Positions 34,896-42,978 of a DNA stretch of 64,000 bases are shown one piece after another (within the stretch, counting starts at the first letter, position 1; every line of letters starts with the position of its first letter). The stretch is from Bacteroidales bacterium (GTDB lineage Bacteria > Bacteroidota > Bacteroidia > Bacteroidales > UBA932). The DNA is taken from positions 1-64,000 of the forward strand of contig SFMG01000007.1 of NCBI GenBank assembly GCA_004554455.1, given 5' to 3'. The notes beneath the pieces are model-generated. The model saw only the letters and a program-made list of their open reading frames with translations, searched no databases and was not told where the DNA came from. The position numbers were made by a program, and so were the translations under genes.

Positions 34896-36240
34896 TTTTC
34901 TTCGCTTTCTTGTCTGAAATGGGTTTGTCATCCCCCTTCTGTGAGATGGAATCCAGAAGGGAGGCCATCTCGTGGCTCAGACGGCGTCTGCTGAAACGGG
35001 AGATATCCTCTCCCTTGAACTCGTCCCGTCCTTCACGGAATTCATCCCAGGCAGCGTCCACAAACTTCTTGATTCCTCCGTAATCATCCCAGTCACAGGC
35101 AGTTCCGGCCTTGCATTCTTTCAGTATGGCCGCCATTGCCCCGTTGCTCTGGCCTATGCCCAGCACCGGACGGCGGGCAGCCAGGTACTCGAACAGCTTG
35201 CCCGGGAGCACCGATTTGTATTCCGGCTCCATCCTCAGCGGGAGCATCAGTATATTTGCCCGTTTCTGTTCCCGTACGGCCTCGAGATGCGGCTGATAGC
35301 CCCTGTCCACAAGTTTCTCCCCAAGGCCGGCCATGCGTATGCTGTGAATCACGGCACTGTCTGTCTTGCCCGCAAGACATATCCTGAGGGCATTTGAGAA
35401 ATCCTCGTCCGCCTCCGATTTGTCGGCAAGCACCCGCCAGAGCGTTTCCGGGATGCCGTCCGCGGCGAAGAGTCCGGTATGGCTTATACGGAAATATCCA
35501 TCCGTCGCCTCTTCCGGACAGGACTCGTAGTCGCTTTCGTCATATCCGTTGGTAATCAGCCTGACAGGGGTGTCGGTCATCGACTGGAAGTCCCTCTGTA
35601 CAGGAGGGGACACGGCCACAACGACGCTGGCGTCATCCAGTACCTGTTTTTCCAGTTTATGGTGGCGACGTTCGCTTCTCCCGGTCAGTCCCAGATGCTT
35701 GAAATAAAACATCCTGGTCCAGGGGTCCCTGAAGTCGGCCACCCATGGTATGCCCGTGGCGAGGGACAGCTTTCTGGCAATCAGGTGCATCGAATGAGGA
35801 GGTCCTGTGCTGACAATTGCGTCCACAGGATGCTCCTTAAGGTATTTCTTGAGGAATCTCACCGAAGGACGCACCCAGAGGCAGCGCGGGTCCGGGATAA
35901 AGAAATTCCCCCTTATGAAAATCGACAGTTTCTGCTTGAAGCTCTTCTTTCCGGCATTGATAGGGTTCACTTCCCCCTTGGTGCTCCCTCCTTTGTTTCC
36001 GCTGAGGGCCCGCCATATCCCGTACGGCTCGAAGATCTTTCTTCGTATCACTTCCACTTCTGCCGGCACTTCCGCCGCCAGGCTCTCATCCACCGTAATC
36101 ATTTCCGGATTCGACGGGGTGTAAATCACGGGCTGCCAGCCCTCAGCCGGCAGGTATTTGCTGAACTTAACCCAACGCTGAACCCCCGACCCGCCCGTAG
36201 GTGGCCAGTAATAGGAAATTATGAGAACTCGTCCCGGCAT
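34885..36240 (-). CDS. GT4-family glycosyltransferase
   Basis: A 451-aa GT-B-fold enzyme predicted to transfer a sugar from an NDP-sugar donor. The N-terminal acceptor domain begins RVLIISYYWPPTGGSGVQRW, with the glycine-rich loop typical of Bacteroidota GT4 proteins. The C-terminal donor domain contains YLAARRPVLGIGQSNGAMA, close to the expected E-x7-E region. ATG 36240 is chosen because the frame upstream begins only with TTG at 36249. It is the first gene of the eight-gene minus-strand operon behind a TAGATTTG element. Acceptor and donor are unknown. Confidence 0.88.
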   Translation of the reverse strand: MPGRVLIISYYWPPTGGSGVQRWVKFSKYLPAEGWQPVIYTPSNPEMITVDESLAAEVPAEVEVIRRKIFEPYGIWRALSGNKGGSTKGEVNPINAGKKSFKQKLSIFIRGNFFIPDPRCLWVRPSVRFLKKYLKEHPVDAIVSTGPPHSMHLIARKLSLATGIPWVADFRDPWTRMFYFKHLGLTGRSERRHHKLEKQVLDDASVVVAVSPPVQRDFQSMTDTPVRLITNGYDESDYESCPEEATDGYFRISHTGLFAADGIPETLWRVLADKSEADEDFSNALRICLAGKTDSAVIHSIRMAGLGEKLVDRGYQPHLEAVREQKRANILMLPLRMEPEYKSVLPGKLFEYLAARRPVLGIGQSNGAMAAILKECKAGTACDWDDYGGIKKFVDAAWDEFREGRDEFKGEDISRFSRRRLSHEMASLLDSISQKGDDKPISDKKAKKNER

Positions 36241-36253
36241 AGGATACAAACCA

Positions 36254-36261
36254 CAAATCTA
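36254..36261 (-). promoter_or_regulatory. -7 element of the glycosyltransferase-to-NSS operon
   Basis: TAGATTTG on the minus strand, an exact consensus match, 13 nt before ATG 36240. The -33 position does not match at 19-21 nt spacing. The promoter would serve eight genes packed to 26903. Confidence 0.5.
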
Positions 36262-36401
36262 CACTTTATTTGCCGCAAATCCTATTTTCGTTTTTCCGTC
36301 ACAAATCTCCCTGAGTTGCGGAGAGGTCGCAACCTTCGATGAAATTAAGTCATTCTGGGAAGAAGACCACATCGTCGACTGAGTTTTTTCTTGAAGATTG
36401 C

Positions 36402-36409
36402 TAAATTTG
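36402..36409 (+). promoter_or_regulatory. -7 element of mutS-rnhB
   Basis: TAAATTTG, an exact match, 23 nt before the mutS ATG. The surrounding 13-mer CTAAATTTGCAGG also occurs at the aspS promoter. Confidence 0.55.
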
Positions 36410-36427
36410 CAGGATAGCGTTATCCTG
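36410..36427 (+). repeat. Palindrome in the mutS leader
   Basis: CAGGATA and TATCCTG (7 bp, perfect) around the loop GCGT, at or just after the expected transcription start and 5 nt before the mutS ATG. It could be an operator or an RNA hairpin near the ribosome-binding region. Confidence 0.4.
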
Positions 36428-36432
36428 TAAAA

Positions 36433-39063
36433 ATGAAAGAAAACAATCACGACGACACCATAAAAAAGGAGGCGATGACTCCGATGATGCGGCAGTACTT
36501 CGATATGAAGGCTGAGTATCCGGAGGCATTGCTGCTTTTCCGCTGTGGGGATTTTTATGAGACATACGGGGACGATGCCGTTACGGCGAGCAAGGTTCTG
36601 GGCATAGTGCTGACCCGCCGCTCCAGTGCCTCGTCAAGCCCCATCCCCATGGCTGGCGTTCCCTATCATGCCCTTGAGGCGTACCTGCCCAAACTCGTGC
36701 GTGCGGGCTACAAGGTCGCCATCTGCGACCAGCTGGAGGATCCGAAACTGACAAAGGGCCTGGTGAAGAGGGGAGTCTCGGAGCTGATTACCCCGGGAGT
36801 GGCCTTCAACGAGCAGTTGCTCCGGCAGAAGGAAAACAATTTCATCGTGGGCCTGTGCTACGAGAAGTCCAGATGTGGCGCGGCCTTCCTGGATGTGTCC
36901 ACGGGCTCCTTTCAGTTGACTGAGGGCGACCTGGACTATATCGCCACCCTCCTCTCCTCCTTCGCCCCGAAGGAGTTACTCGTGGAGAGGGGTTATGAGA
37001 AGGGAACAAAGGAAAGGTTCGGAAACCAGTACTATGTCTCTACCGTGGATGAGTGGGCCTTCTCCTATGAGTCGGCCGTGAAGCGTCTTTGCGACCAGCT
37101 CAAGGTCAAGAGTCTCAAGGGTTTCGCCGTGGGCGGCTTCCCTCTCGGCATTTCGGCCGCAGGTGCCCTTCTGGTCTATCTGGAGCAGACCCAGCACAGC
37201 GGATTGGACAATATATGCACCCTTTCCCGCATAGAGAAGGGGGATTTCGTCTGGATGGACCGTTTCACCCTGCGCAATCTGGAGATATTCGCAAGTACCG
37301 CCGGTCCGGAGGGCAGCTCTCTGGTGGACGTGATAGACCGTTGCCAGAGCCCTATGGGCGCCAGGATGCTCCGCAGCTGGCTGGCTATGCCATCCATGGA
37401 CATAGACGAACTGAATGCCCGATACGACTGCATCGACGCCTTTCTCTCCGAAGCGGACATCTGTTCCGGAATCCGAGACCATATAGCCGGCCTGGGCGAC
37501 CTGGAGAGAATCATATCCAGGGCAGCGACGGGAAAGATACAGCCGCGCGAATTGATGCAGCTGGGCAGGGGACTGTCTCAGCTGAGACCGATAGCCGAGG
37601 GCTGCGCCATGCTTTCCTGTGAACCGCTGAATGCCATACTTGCGCAGCTTTCGGATTGCGGCAGCCTGCTGGAGGACATACGTTCCACACTTGCCGAGGA
37701 CCCTGCTGCCCAGCTGGGCAAGGGTGACGTCATAAGCTCGGCAGCCGACGCGGAACTTGCCGACCTGAGGGCGCTGTCGAGGGATGCCAAGTCTTATCTG
37801 GCCTCCCTGCAGCAAAGGGAAATGGAGCGCACGGGCATATCCTCCCTGAAGGTCAGCTACAACAATGTATTCGGATATTATTTCGAGGTGCGCAACAGCC
37901 AGAAGGACAAGGTGCCCGAGGACTGGGTGCGCAAGCAGACGCTGGTCAACGCCGAAAGGTATATTACCGAAGAACTGAAGGAATATGAGCAGAAGATTCT
38001 TGGCGCCGAGAGCCGCATCTACGAGATAGAGAGCCGCATTTACCGCGAACTCGTGCTGAAGCTGCAGGGGCGTATCCCGGAGATACAGCTGAACAGCCGC
38101 CTGCTGGCGCGCATAGACCTGCTGTCCTCCTTCGCCGTGCTGGCGCAGGAAAGGAACTACTGCCGGCCGCAGCTGAACTCATCCCGTTCCCTGTCCATCA
38201 AGGCGGGACGTCATCCCGTCATCGAGACCATGATGGCTCCGGGCGAGGAATATGTGCCCAACGACATAGAGATGGACAGCGATGGCACGCAGATAATGAT
38301 ACTCACGGGTCCCAATATGGCCGGAAAGTCGGCCCTGCTGCGCCAGACGGCACTCATCGTCCTGCTTGCGCAGACCGGCTGCTTCGTGCCGGCATCGGAG
38401 GCGGTGCTCGGAATATGCGACAAGATTTTCACCCGGGTGGGGGCATCTGACAATATCTCCAGGGGAGAATCCACCTTTATGGTGGAGATGCTCGAGACCT
38501 CGATGATTCTGCACAATCTCTCCGCCCGCTCGCTGGTCCTCCTCGATGAGATAGGACGAGGAACCTCCACCTACGACGGAATGTCCATAGCCAGGGCCAT
38601 AGTGGAGTACATACAGCGCTACGGCCAGGGCGCGAAGACCCTTTTCGCCACCCACTACCACGAACTGAACGACCTGGAGACCCTGTATCCCGGCATAAAG
38701 AATTATCACATTGCGGTCAAGGAAGTCGATAACAAGGTCATTTTCCTCAGAAAACTGCGGGAGGGCGGCGTGGCTCACAGCTTCGGTATCCATGTGGCCA
38801 GGATGGCCGGAATGCCGAGACAGGTGATAGAGTCTGCCGAGGCAACGCTCAAGGCCCTGGAAGCCTCAGGAGGGGACAAGGCAAAGGCCGTTCCCGTGAT
38901 GACTGAGCAGAAGCAGGGCGTGCAGCTTTCCTTCTTCCAGCTGGACGACCCTATGCTTGAAACCCTGAGGGACGACCTCAAGGGAGCCGACCTGAACAAT
39001 ATGACCCCGCTCCAGGCCTTCGACCTTTTGAGGGGAATGAAGGAAAAACTCGGTCTGCAATGA
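36433..39063 (+). CDS. mutS: DNA mismatch repair protein MutS
   Basis: Recognises mismatches and small loops and starts mismatch repair with MutL. The mismatch-wedge motif GDFYETYGDDA is present (Phe41, Glu43), marking MutS1. The C-terminal ATPase has Walker A TGPNMAGKSALLRQ, the signature SRGESTFMVEM and Walker B LLDEIGRGTSTYDG. The 876-aa length is normal. rnhB overlaps its last 4 nt. No mutL is nearby. Confidence 0.97.
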   Translation: MKENNHDDTIKKEAMTPMMRQYFDMKAEYPEALLLFRCGDFYETYGDDAVTASKVLGIVLTRRSSASSSPIPMAGVPYHALEAYLPKLVRAGYKVAICDQLEDPKLTKGLVKRGVSELITPGVAFNEQLLRQKENNFIVGLCYEKSRCGAAFLDVSTGSFQLTEGDLDYIATLLSSFAPKELLVERGYEKGTKERFGNQYYVSTVDEWAFSYESAVKRLCDQLKVKSLKGFAVGGFPLGISAAGALLVYLEQTQHSGLDNICTLSRIEKGDFVWMDRFTLRNLEIFASTAGPEGSSLVDVIDRCQSPMGARMLRSWLAMPSMDIDELNARYDCIDAFLSEADICSGIRDHIAGLGDLERIISRAATGKIQPRELMQLGRGLSQLRPIAEGCAMLSCEPLNAILAQLSDCGSLLEDIRSTLAEDPAAQLGKGDVISSAADAELADLRALSRDAKSYLASLQQREMERTGISSLKVSYNNVFGYYFEVRNSQKDKVPEDWVRKQTLVNAERYITEELKEYEQKILGAESRIYEIESRIYRELVLKLQGRIPEIQLNSRLLARIDLLSSFAVLAQERNYCRPQLNSSRSLSIKAGRHPVIETMMAPGEEYVPNDIEMDSDGTQIMILTGPNMAGKSALLRQTALIVLLAQTGCFVPASEAVLGICDKIFTRVGASDNISRGESTFMVEMLETSMILHNLSARSLVLLDEIGRGTSTYDGMSIARAIVEYIQRYGQGAKTLFATHYHELNDLETLYPGIKNYHIAVKEVDNKVIFLRKLREGGVAHSFGIHVARMAGMPRQVIESAEATLKALEASGGDKAKAVPVMTEQKQGVQLSFFQLDDPMLETLRDDLKGADLNNMTPLQAFDLLRGMKEKLGLQ

Positions 39064-39677
39064 AAGAGATCTCCCTGTTGAGCCATTTCCGGGAGGGAGT
39101 GCTGGAGGCCGGTTGCGATGAGGCGGGCCGCGGTCCCCTTGCCGGTCCCGTATATGCCGCCGCGGTGATTCTGCCCGCGGACTTCCACCACCCCCTGCTC
39201 AACGACTCCAAGCAGATGAGCGCCCGGCACAGGGACGAACTGCGTGAAGTCATTGAGAAAGAGGCCGTCAGCTGGGCCGTCGAAGAAGTGAGTGCTGAGG
39301 AAATAGACCGTATCAACATACTCAACGCCTCGATTGCCGGTATGCAGAGGGCCGTTCTGAGACTGAATCCCCGTCCGGACTTCCTGCTCATAGACGGCAA
39401 CCGCTTCCGCCCCTTTGCGGACTACGGGAGCGGGGACTATATGACCGTGGTAAAGGGCGATGCCACCTATGCGAGCATTGCGGCCGCCTCAGTGCTGGCC
39501 AAGACCTGGAGGGACGAGAAAATGCGCGCCCTGGCCAGGGAGTTCCCCCAGTACGGCTGGGAGCGGAATATGGGCTATCCCACCCCCGAACACATCGATG
39601 CCATAAGGTGTTACGGTTACACCTCATGGCATCGGAAGTCTTTTCACGTTAAGGAACTGGAACCTACTCTGTTCTAG
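39060..39677 (+). CDS. rnhB: Ribonuclease HII
   Basis: Cleaves RNA-DNA hybrids and removes single ribonucleotides from DNA. The signature EAGCDEAGRGPLAGPVYAAA gives the catalytic Asp20-Glu21 pair. LNDSKQMSARHRDELRE, LIDGNRF and the GYPTPEHIDAIRCYGYTSWHR ending are all typical. The 205-aa length is normal. Overlap with mutS suggests coupled translation of two DNA-repair genes. The lipoprotein gene converges 15 nt after its stop, with no strong terminator between them. Confidence 0.97.
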   Translation: MKEISLLSHFREGVLEAGCDEAGRGPLAGPVYAAAVILPADFHHPLLNDSKQMSARHRDELREVIEKEAVSWAVEEVSAEEIDRINILNASIAGMQRAVLRLNPRPDFLLIDGNRFRPFADYGSGDYMTVVKGDATYASIAAASVLAKTWRDEKMRALAREFPQYGWERNMGYPTPEHIDAIRCYGYTSWHRKSFHVKELEPTLF

Positions 39678-39692
39678 CTATCTGAAAACAGT

Positions 39693-42600
39693 TTACATCT
39701 CCAGCCAGGAACCGAGTTCATTGTAGATCTTGGTCGCGATGAAGTCCATTGCCTCTGACCCCGGGTGGCAACCGCCGTAGGAGTTGAGGTCGGTATGGTC
39801 GTGCTTAGGCATATTCGGCTGAGGCTGTCCCAATCCGCTCAAGCTCTCAGGAGAGTAACCGCCGAGGTCGTTGAAGCCGTTTACACGCAGGAGGTTCACG
39901 GTCTTTGCTCCGTAATGTTCCGCAATGAGCTGGATTGACTTCTCTATGGAAATGCTGAGGTAGTCGCCTATTATGCAGACCACCTTGCAATCGGGATAGC
40001 GTTCCCTTATCTGGCAGAGCAGCTTGATATAGGCCTCGCAGAAACTGCCGTCTGGGAGTGCGTTCACCTGGGCGCGGGTTGAAGCCGCATCGCCCACTGC
40101 GAACATAGCCTCCATCTGTTCCGTTGACGGTGCGGAGCCTCCGAAACTGTTGCCTGCATCGTTGCGAATCTCGACTCCTGGGGCGAGAGGGTCCACATTG
40201 TGTGCCCAGTCGTTGGTGCCTCCGTGAATGAGGATGATGTCCGGATTGCCGCAGCCTCCGCAGGCGGCGAAGCGTTCGCTGAAGCTGTTGTGCCACCAGG
40301 CCTCACTTGTGTACCTCTTGTGGAAGTTCTCCTCTGTGGTGTTGGTGACCGTCGAACCGGAGAAGGCTATGTTGACGTCCAGCTCCGCATCCTGCATGTG
40401 ATCATAGATCAGTCTCCACCAATAGGTCTCGCTTGGAAGGGTGAGGCTTCCGTCGGTGGCCGGGTAATGGGCCGAATAGTTGCCCGGGATGAAGCCCTTG
40501 AAGGTAGAGATGGAGTCACCGATGACACTGACGCGTTTCTTGGCCGCCTTCTTTGCGTGCGGGTCGGCCGGGAGCCCTTCGATGCTCGGATAGCCGTTCT
40601 CTCCCGCAACCCATACGGTACCGTTGGCCGTGGCCTGCAGTTTGGCCAGCAGGGTGCCGTCCGTCATCTGGGTGGCGCTCAGCTCTTCCAGTCCGCTGGT
40701 CGTGGCATTGTCACTGGTGTAAATCGTACGCATAGGACTCTCGCTGTAGCAGTTGCTGACCGTAGTCGGCTGGGTGCAGCGTATGGCCACTGCCGCATAC
40801 CAGAGTTCCTCATTGGCAGGCGTATCGCCGCATACGCGGAAATCTGTCAGGCCGTATGCCGAGTAGCAGTTTTCGATTACGGAGTCTCCCTTATTGTTCT
40901 GGTAGGAGCTGATGCCGCAGAGCACCGCGTTCACATTGTCGCCGTAGGTCGTCTCTATGAGTCCCGGAAGCGAGAAGCAGCCCTTCAGCGAATACGGCAG
41001 ATTACCGTGCGACCAGCCAATGATGCCTCCGGCTATTGGATATTTGTTGCTGTTGCCTCCGGTTGCGGTAATATGGTTACCTATGCTGCCGCAGTCATAT
41101 ATGCTTACGCTTTTGTTGGCTGTCGAGCTGCCCAGGATCAGGTCCTTGTCGGTGCTGGCGCCTGAGCCCGATCCTACATATCCGCATATACCGGCAACGC
41201 TGTAGGCTCCGCGTATGCGTCCGTATGAGGCGCAGCGGCTTATTTCTATGCTTTCGAGCGGCTGTGCGGCACCGGCTATGCCGGCAACGAAGAATTTGTC
41301 GCCGCCTACGAAGCCGTTGCTGCCGAAGACGCAGTCACTTACCTTTCCGCCGAGCAATTGTCCGACTATGCCGCCGTTTATATATCCCGTCGAGGCGAGA
41401 CTGCCTTCGAAGGCGCAGCCCTTGATGACGTTAGCGGCACCTATGGCCCTGCCTATTATGCCTCCTGTGTAATGGTAATATATATTGAGAACCGTTGCCG
41501 GAGGGATGGAGCAGTTCTCTACCGCAGATTCGTAGCAGACGCCGACTATGCCGCCGGAGAACTTTCCGTATATGGTCTCTGTGCCTTCGAAGCTGCAGCC
41601 GCGTATCACGGAGTGGTCGGCCAGACCGGCAATGCCGCCGTTGTATCCGGCGTTGTTGCTATCTACCGGCGCATAGCCGCAGGCTTTGACGACTATGGAC
41701 TTGCCGTAGGCGCGGAACTTGCCGCTGACCTTTACGTTCTCAATGGTGGAACGCAGGCAGGAGCCGGCCACGCAGCCGGAAAAGATATGCTCGCTGTCCA
41801 CGTCTGCCTCTTCGAGATTGAAGTTGCAGACGGTCGCGTCCTCCAGATATCCGAAGAGTCCGGACGCGGCCGCTTCCGTATTCCTTATCCTCAATCCCTT
41901 GATACTCAACCCGTTGCCGTCGAAGCTGCCCTTAAATGGAAGTGCAGCGCTTTTGCCTATTGGTTCGAAGTCCCCGGATGAGGAGAGGTCCGGTGAGTCG
42001 GTGAGACGGTAGTGCGCCCCGGCAAACTCACCATTGGTTTCTGCATTGTTCACGAGAGTGCCGAGCATAATCAGGTCTTCGGCGCTGCGTATTTCGTAAG
42101 GCGAATTCTCGGAGCCGTCTCCGGCCGGGAAAATGGTTTTCGCTGCCAGCAGGTCTTTAATCCTTATGTTTCCGGCCCTGAGGACGAGGGGACCTTCGCA
42201 GGACAATTCCTCCGTGCGGCCGTCGGAATAAGTCAGTTCGGCTTTCAGACCTTCGGAATAGACGCCTTCGGGCAGGGTGACACAGACGGTGCCCAGGGCG
42301 GAAGGGGCGGTCACGCGCAGGTTCAGCTCGTTGCTGCCGGGGCCGCTGATGCTCAGCTTGCCCGAGCTGATTGTCGCCTCTCCGGCCAGTTTGCCGCTCG
42401 GAACGCTCAGCTTTGCAGATGTCAGGCTGACATCCTGAGGCAGATTGAACTCCACGACGGCCATCAGGCTTCTCATCTCAATGGACTTCTGTGAAGACTG
42501 GGCATACAGAATCTGTCCCTTTACGCTTTCTCCGTCATAGACCTGCGAGTCGGCAATGTTCAGACTGATGTTCGCCGGAGCCGGTTCCGGGCTTATGACT

Positions 42601-42905
42601 GCCGAAGCCGGGTATATGGCCGTGTAATTTTCGGTCGCAAGGAAGTCGGGAGTGTCGGTGCTGAAGACATTTCCGGATTCGAGGGTGAAGACGGCGTGGG
42701 ACTTGCCGTTCATCACGAGTATCTCGTCTCCTTCTTCCCAGGCATATTTCCCGCTTGCCGGATCCAGTGTGGCCTTGGTGCGGGTGGCATCCTCGATGCT
42801 GAATTCCAGCTGTCTGAGGTAATCGGGTTTCAGCTGCTTTTCCTCACATCCCTGGAAAAGGAGGGAACCCAGCAGCAGGAGGGCTGTCAATCTTTGTCTT
42901 TTCAT
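39693..42905 (-). CDS. Large lipoprotein: fimbrillin-like, GLUG-repeat and SGNH-hydrolase regions
   Basis: A 1070-aa lipoprotein with signal MKRQRLTALLLLGSLLFQGC (lipid Cys20). Residues about 30-250 resemble fimbrillin-like domains of Bacteroidales (RTKATLDPASGKYAWEEGD). About 260-780 form GLUG/beta-helix repeats (PFKGSFDGNGLSIKGLRI, GGIAG and GGIVG turns repeated). About 785-1070 is an SGNH/GDSL-like domain: GDSIS with Ser798, GGTNDW as the Gly/Asn block, and GGCHPGSEAM with His1047. It may be a surface adhesin carrying an esterase or acetyl-xylan-esterase-like activity. It probably sits on the outer membrane; the substrate is unknown. Confidence 0.8.
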   Translation of the reverse strand: MKRQRLTALLLLGSLLFQGCEEKQLKPDYLRQLEFSIEDATRTKATLDPASGKYAWEEGDEILVMNGKSHAVFTLESGNVFSTDTPDFLATENYTAIYPASAVISPEPAPANISLNIADSQVYDGESVKGQILYAQSSQKSIEMRSLMAVVEFNLPQDVSLTSAKLSVPSGKLAGEATISSGKLSISGPGSNELNLRVTAPSALGTVCVTLPEGVYSEGLKAELTYSDGRTEELSCEGPLVLRAGNIRIKDLLAAKTIFPAGDGSENSPYEIRSAEDLIMLGTLVNNAETNGEFAGAHYRLTDSPDLSSSGDFEPIGKSAALPFKGSFDGNGLSIKGLRIRNTEAAASGLFGYLEDATVCNFNLEEADVDSEHIFSGCVAGSCLRSTIENVKVSGKFRAYGKSIVVKACGYAPVDSNNAGYNGGIAGLADHSVIRGCSFEGTETIYGKFSGGIVGVCYESAVENCSIPPATVLNIYYHYTGGIIGRAIGAANVIKGCAFEGSLASTGYINGGIVGQLLGGKVSDCVFGSNGFVGGDKFFVAGIAGAAQPLESIEISRCASYGRIRGAYSVAGICGYVGSGSGASTDKDLILGSSTANKSVSIYDCGSIGNHITATGGNSNKYPIAGGIIGWSHGNLPYSLKGCFSLPGLIETTYGDNVNAVLCGISSYQNNKGDSVIENCYSAYGLTDFRVCGDTPANEELWYAAVAIRCTQPTTVSNCYSESPMRTIYTSDNATTSGLEELSATQMTDGTLLAKLQATANGTVWVAGENGYPSIEGLPADPHAKKAAKKRVSVIGDSISTFKGFIPGNYSAHYPATDGSLTLPSETYWWRLIYDHMQDAELDVNIAFSGSTVTNTTEENFHKRYTSEAWWHNSFSERFAACGGCGNPDIILIHGGTNDWAHNVDPLAPGVEIRNDAGNSFGGSAPSTEQMEAMFAVGDAASTRAQVNALPDGSFCEAYIKLLCQIRERYPDCKVVCIIGDYLSISIEKSIQLIAEHYGAKTVNLLRVNGFNDLGGYSPESLSGLGQPQPNMPKHDHTDLNSYGGCHPGSEAMDFIATKIYNELGSWLEM

Positions 42906-42922
42906 ACAATTCCGCCGTTAGG

Positions 42923-42963
42923 AAAATAAAAACCGGGGTCCGCACATAAGCCGACCCCGGTTT
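42923..42963 (-). terminator. Terminator after the EF-G2-like gene
   Basis: On the minus strand, AAACCGGGGTC and GACCCCGGTTT form an 11-bp stem with a 12-nt loop, followed by TTATTTT. It lies between the EF-G-like stop (42979) and the lipoprotein start (42905), so the lipoprotein gene needs another promoter or read-through. Confidence 0.8.
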
Positions 42964-42978
42964 GATATGGCAATGTGA

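Noticed and set aside
36276..36279. CAAA as -33 box for the glycosyltransferase operon
   Set aside because: Spacing to the -7 box is 14 nt, not the 19-21 nt expected.
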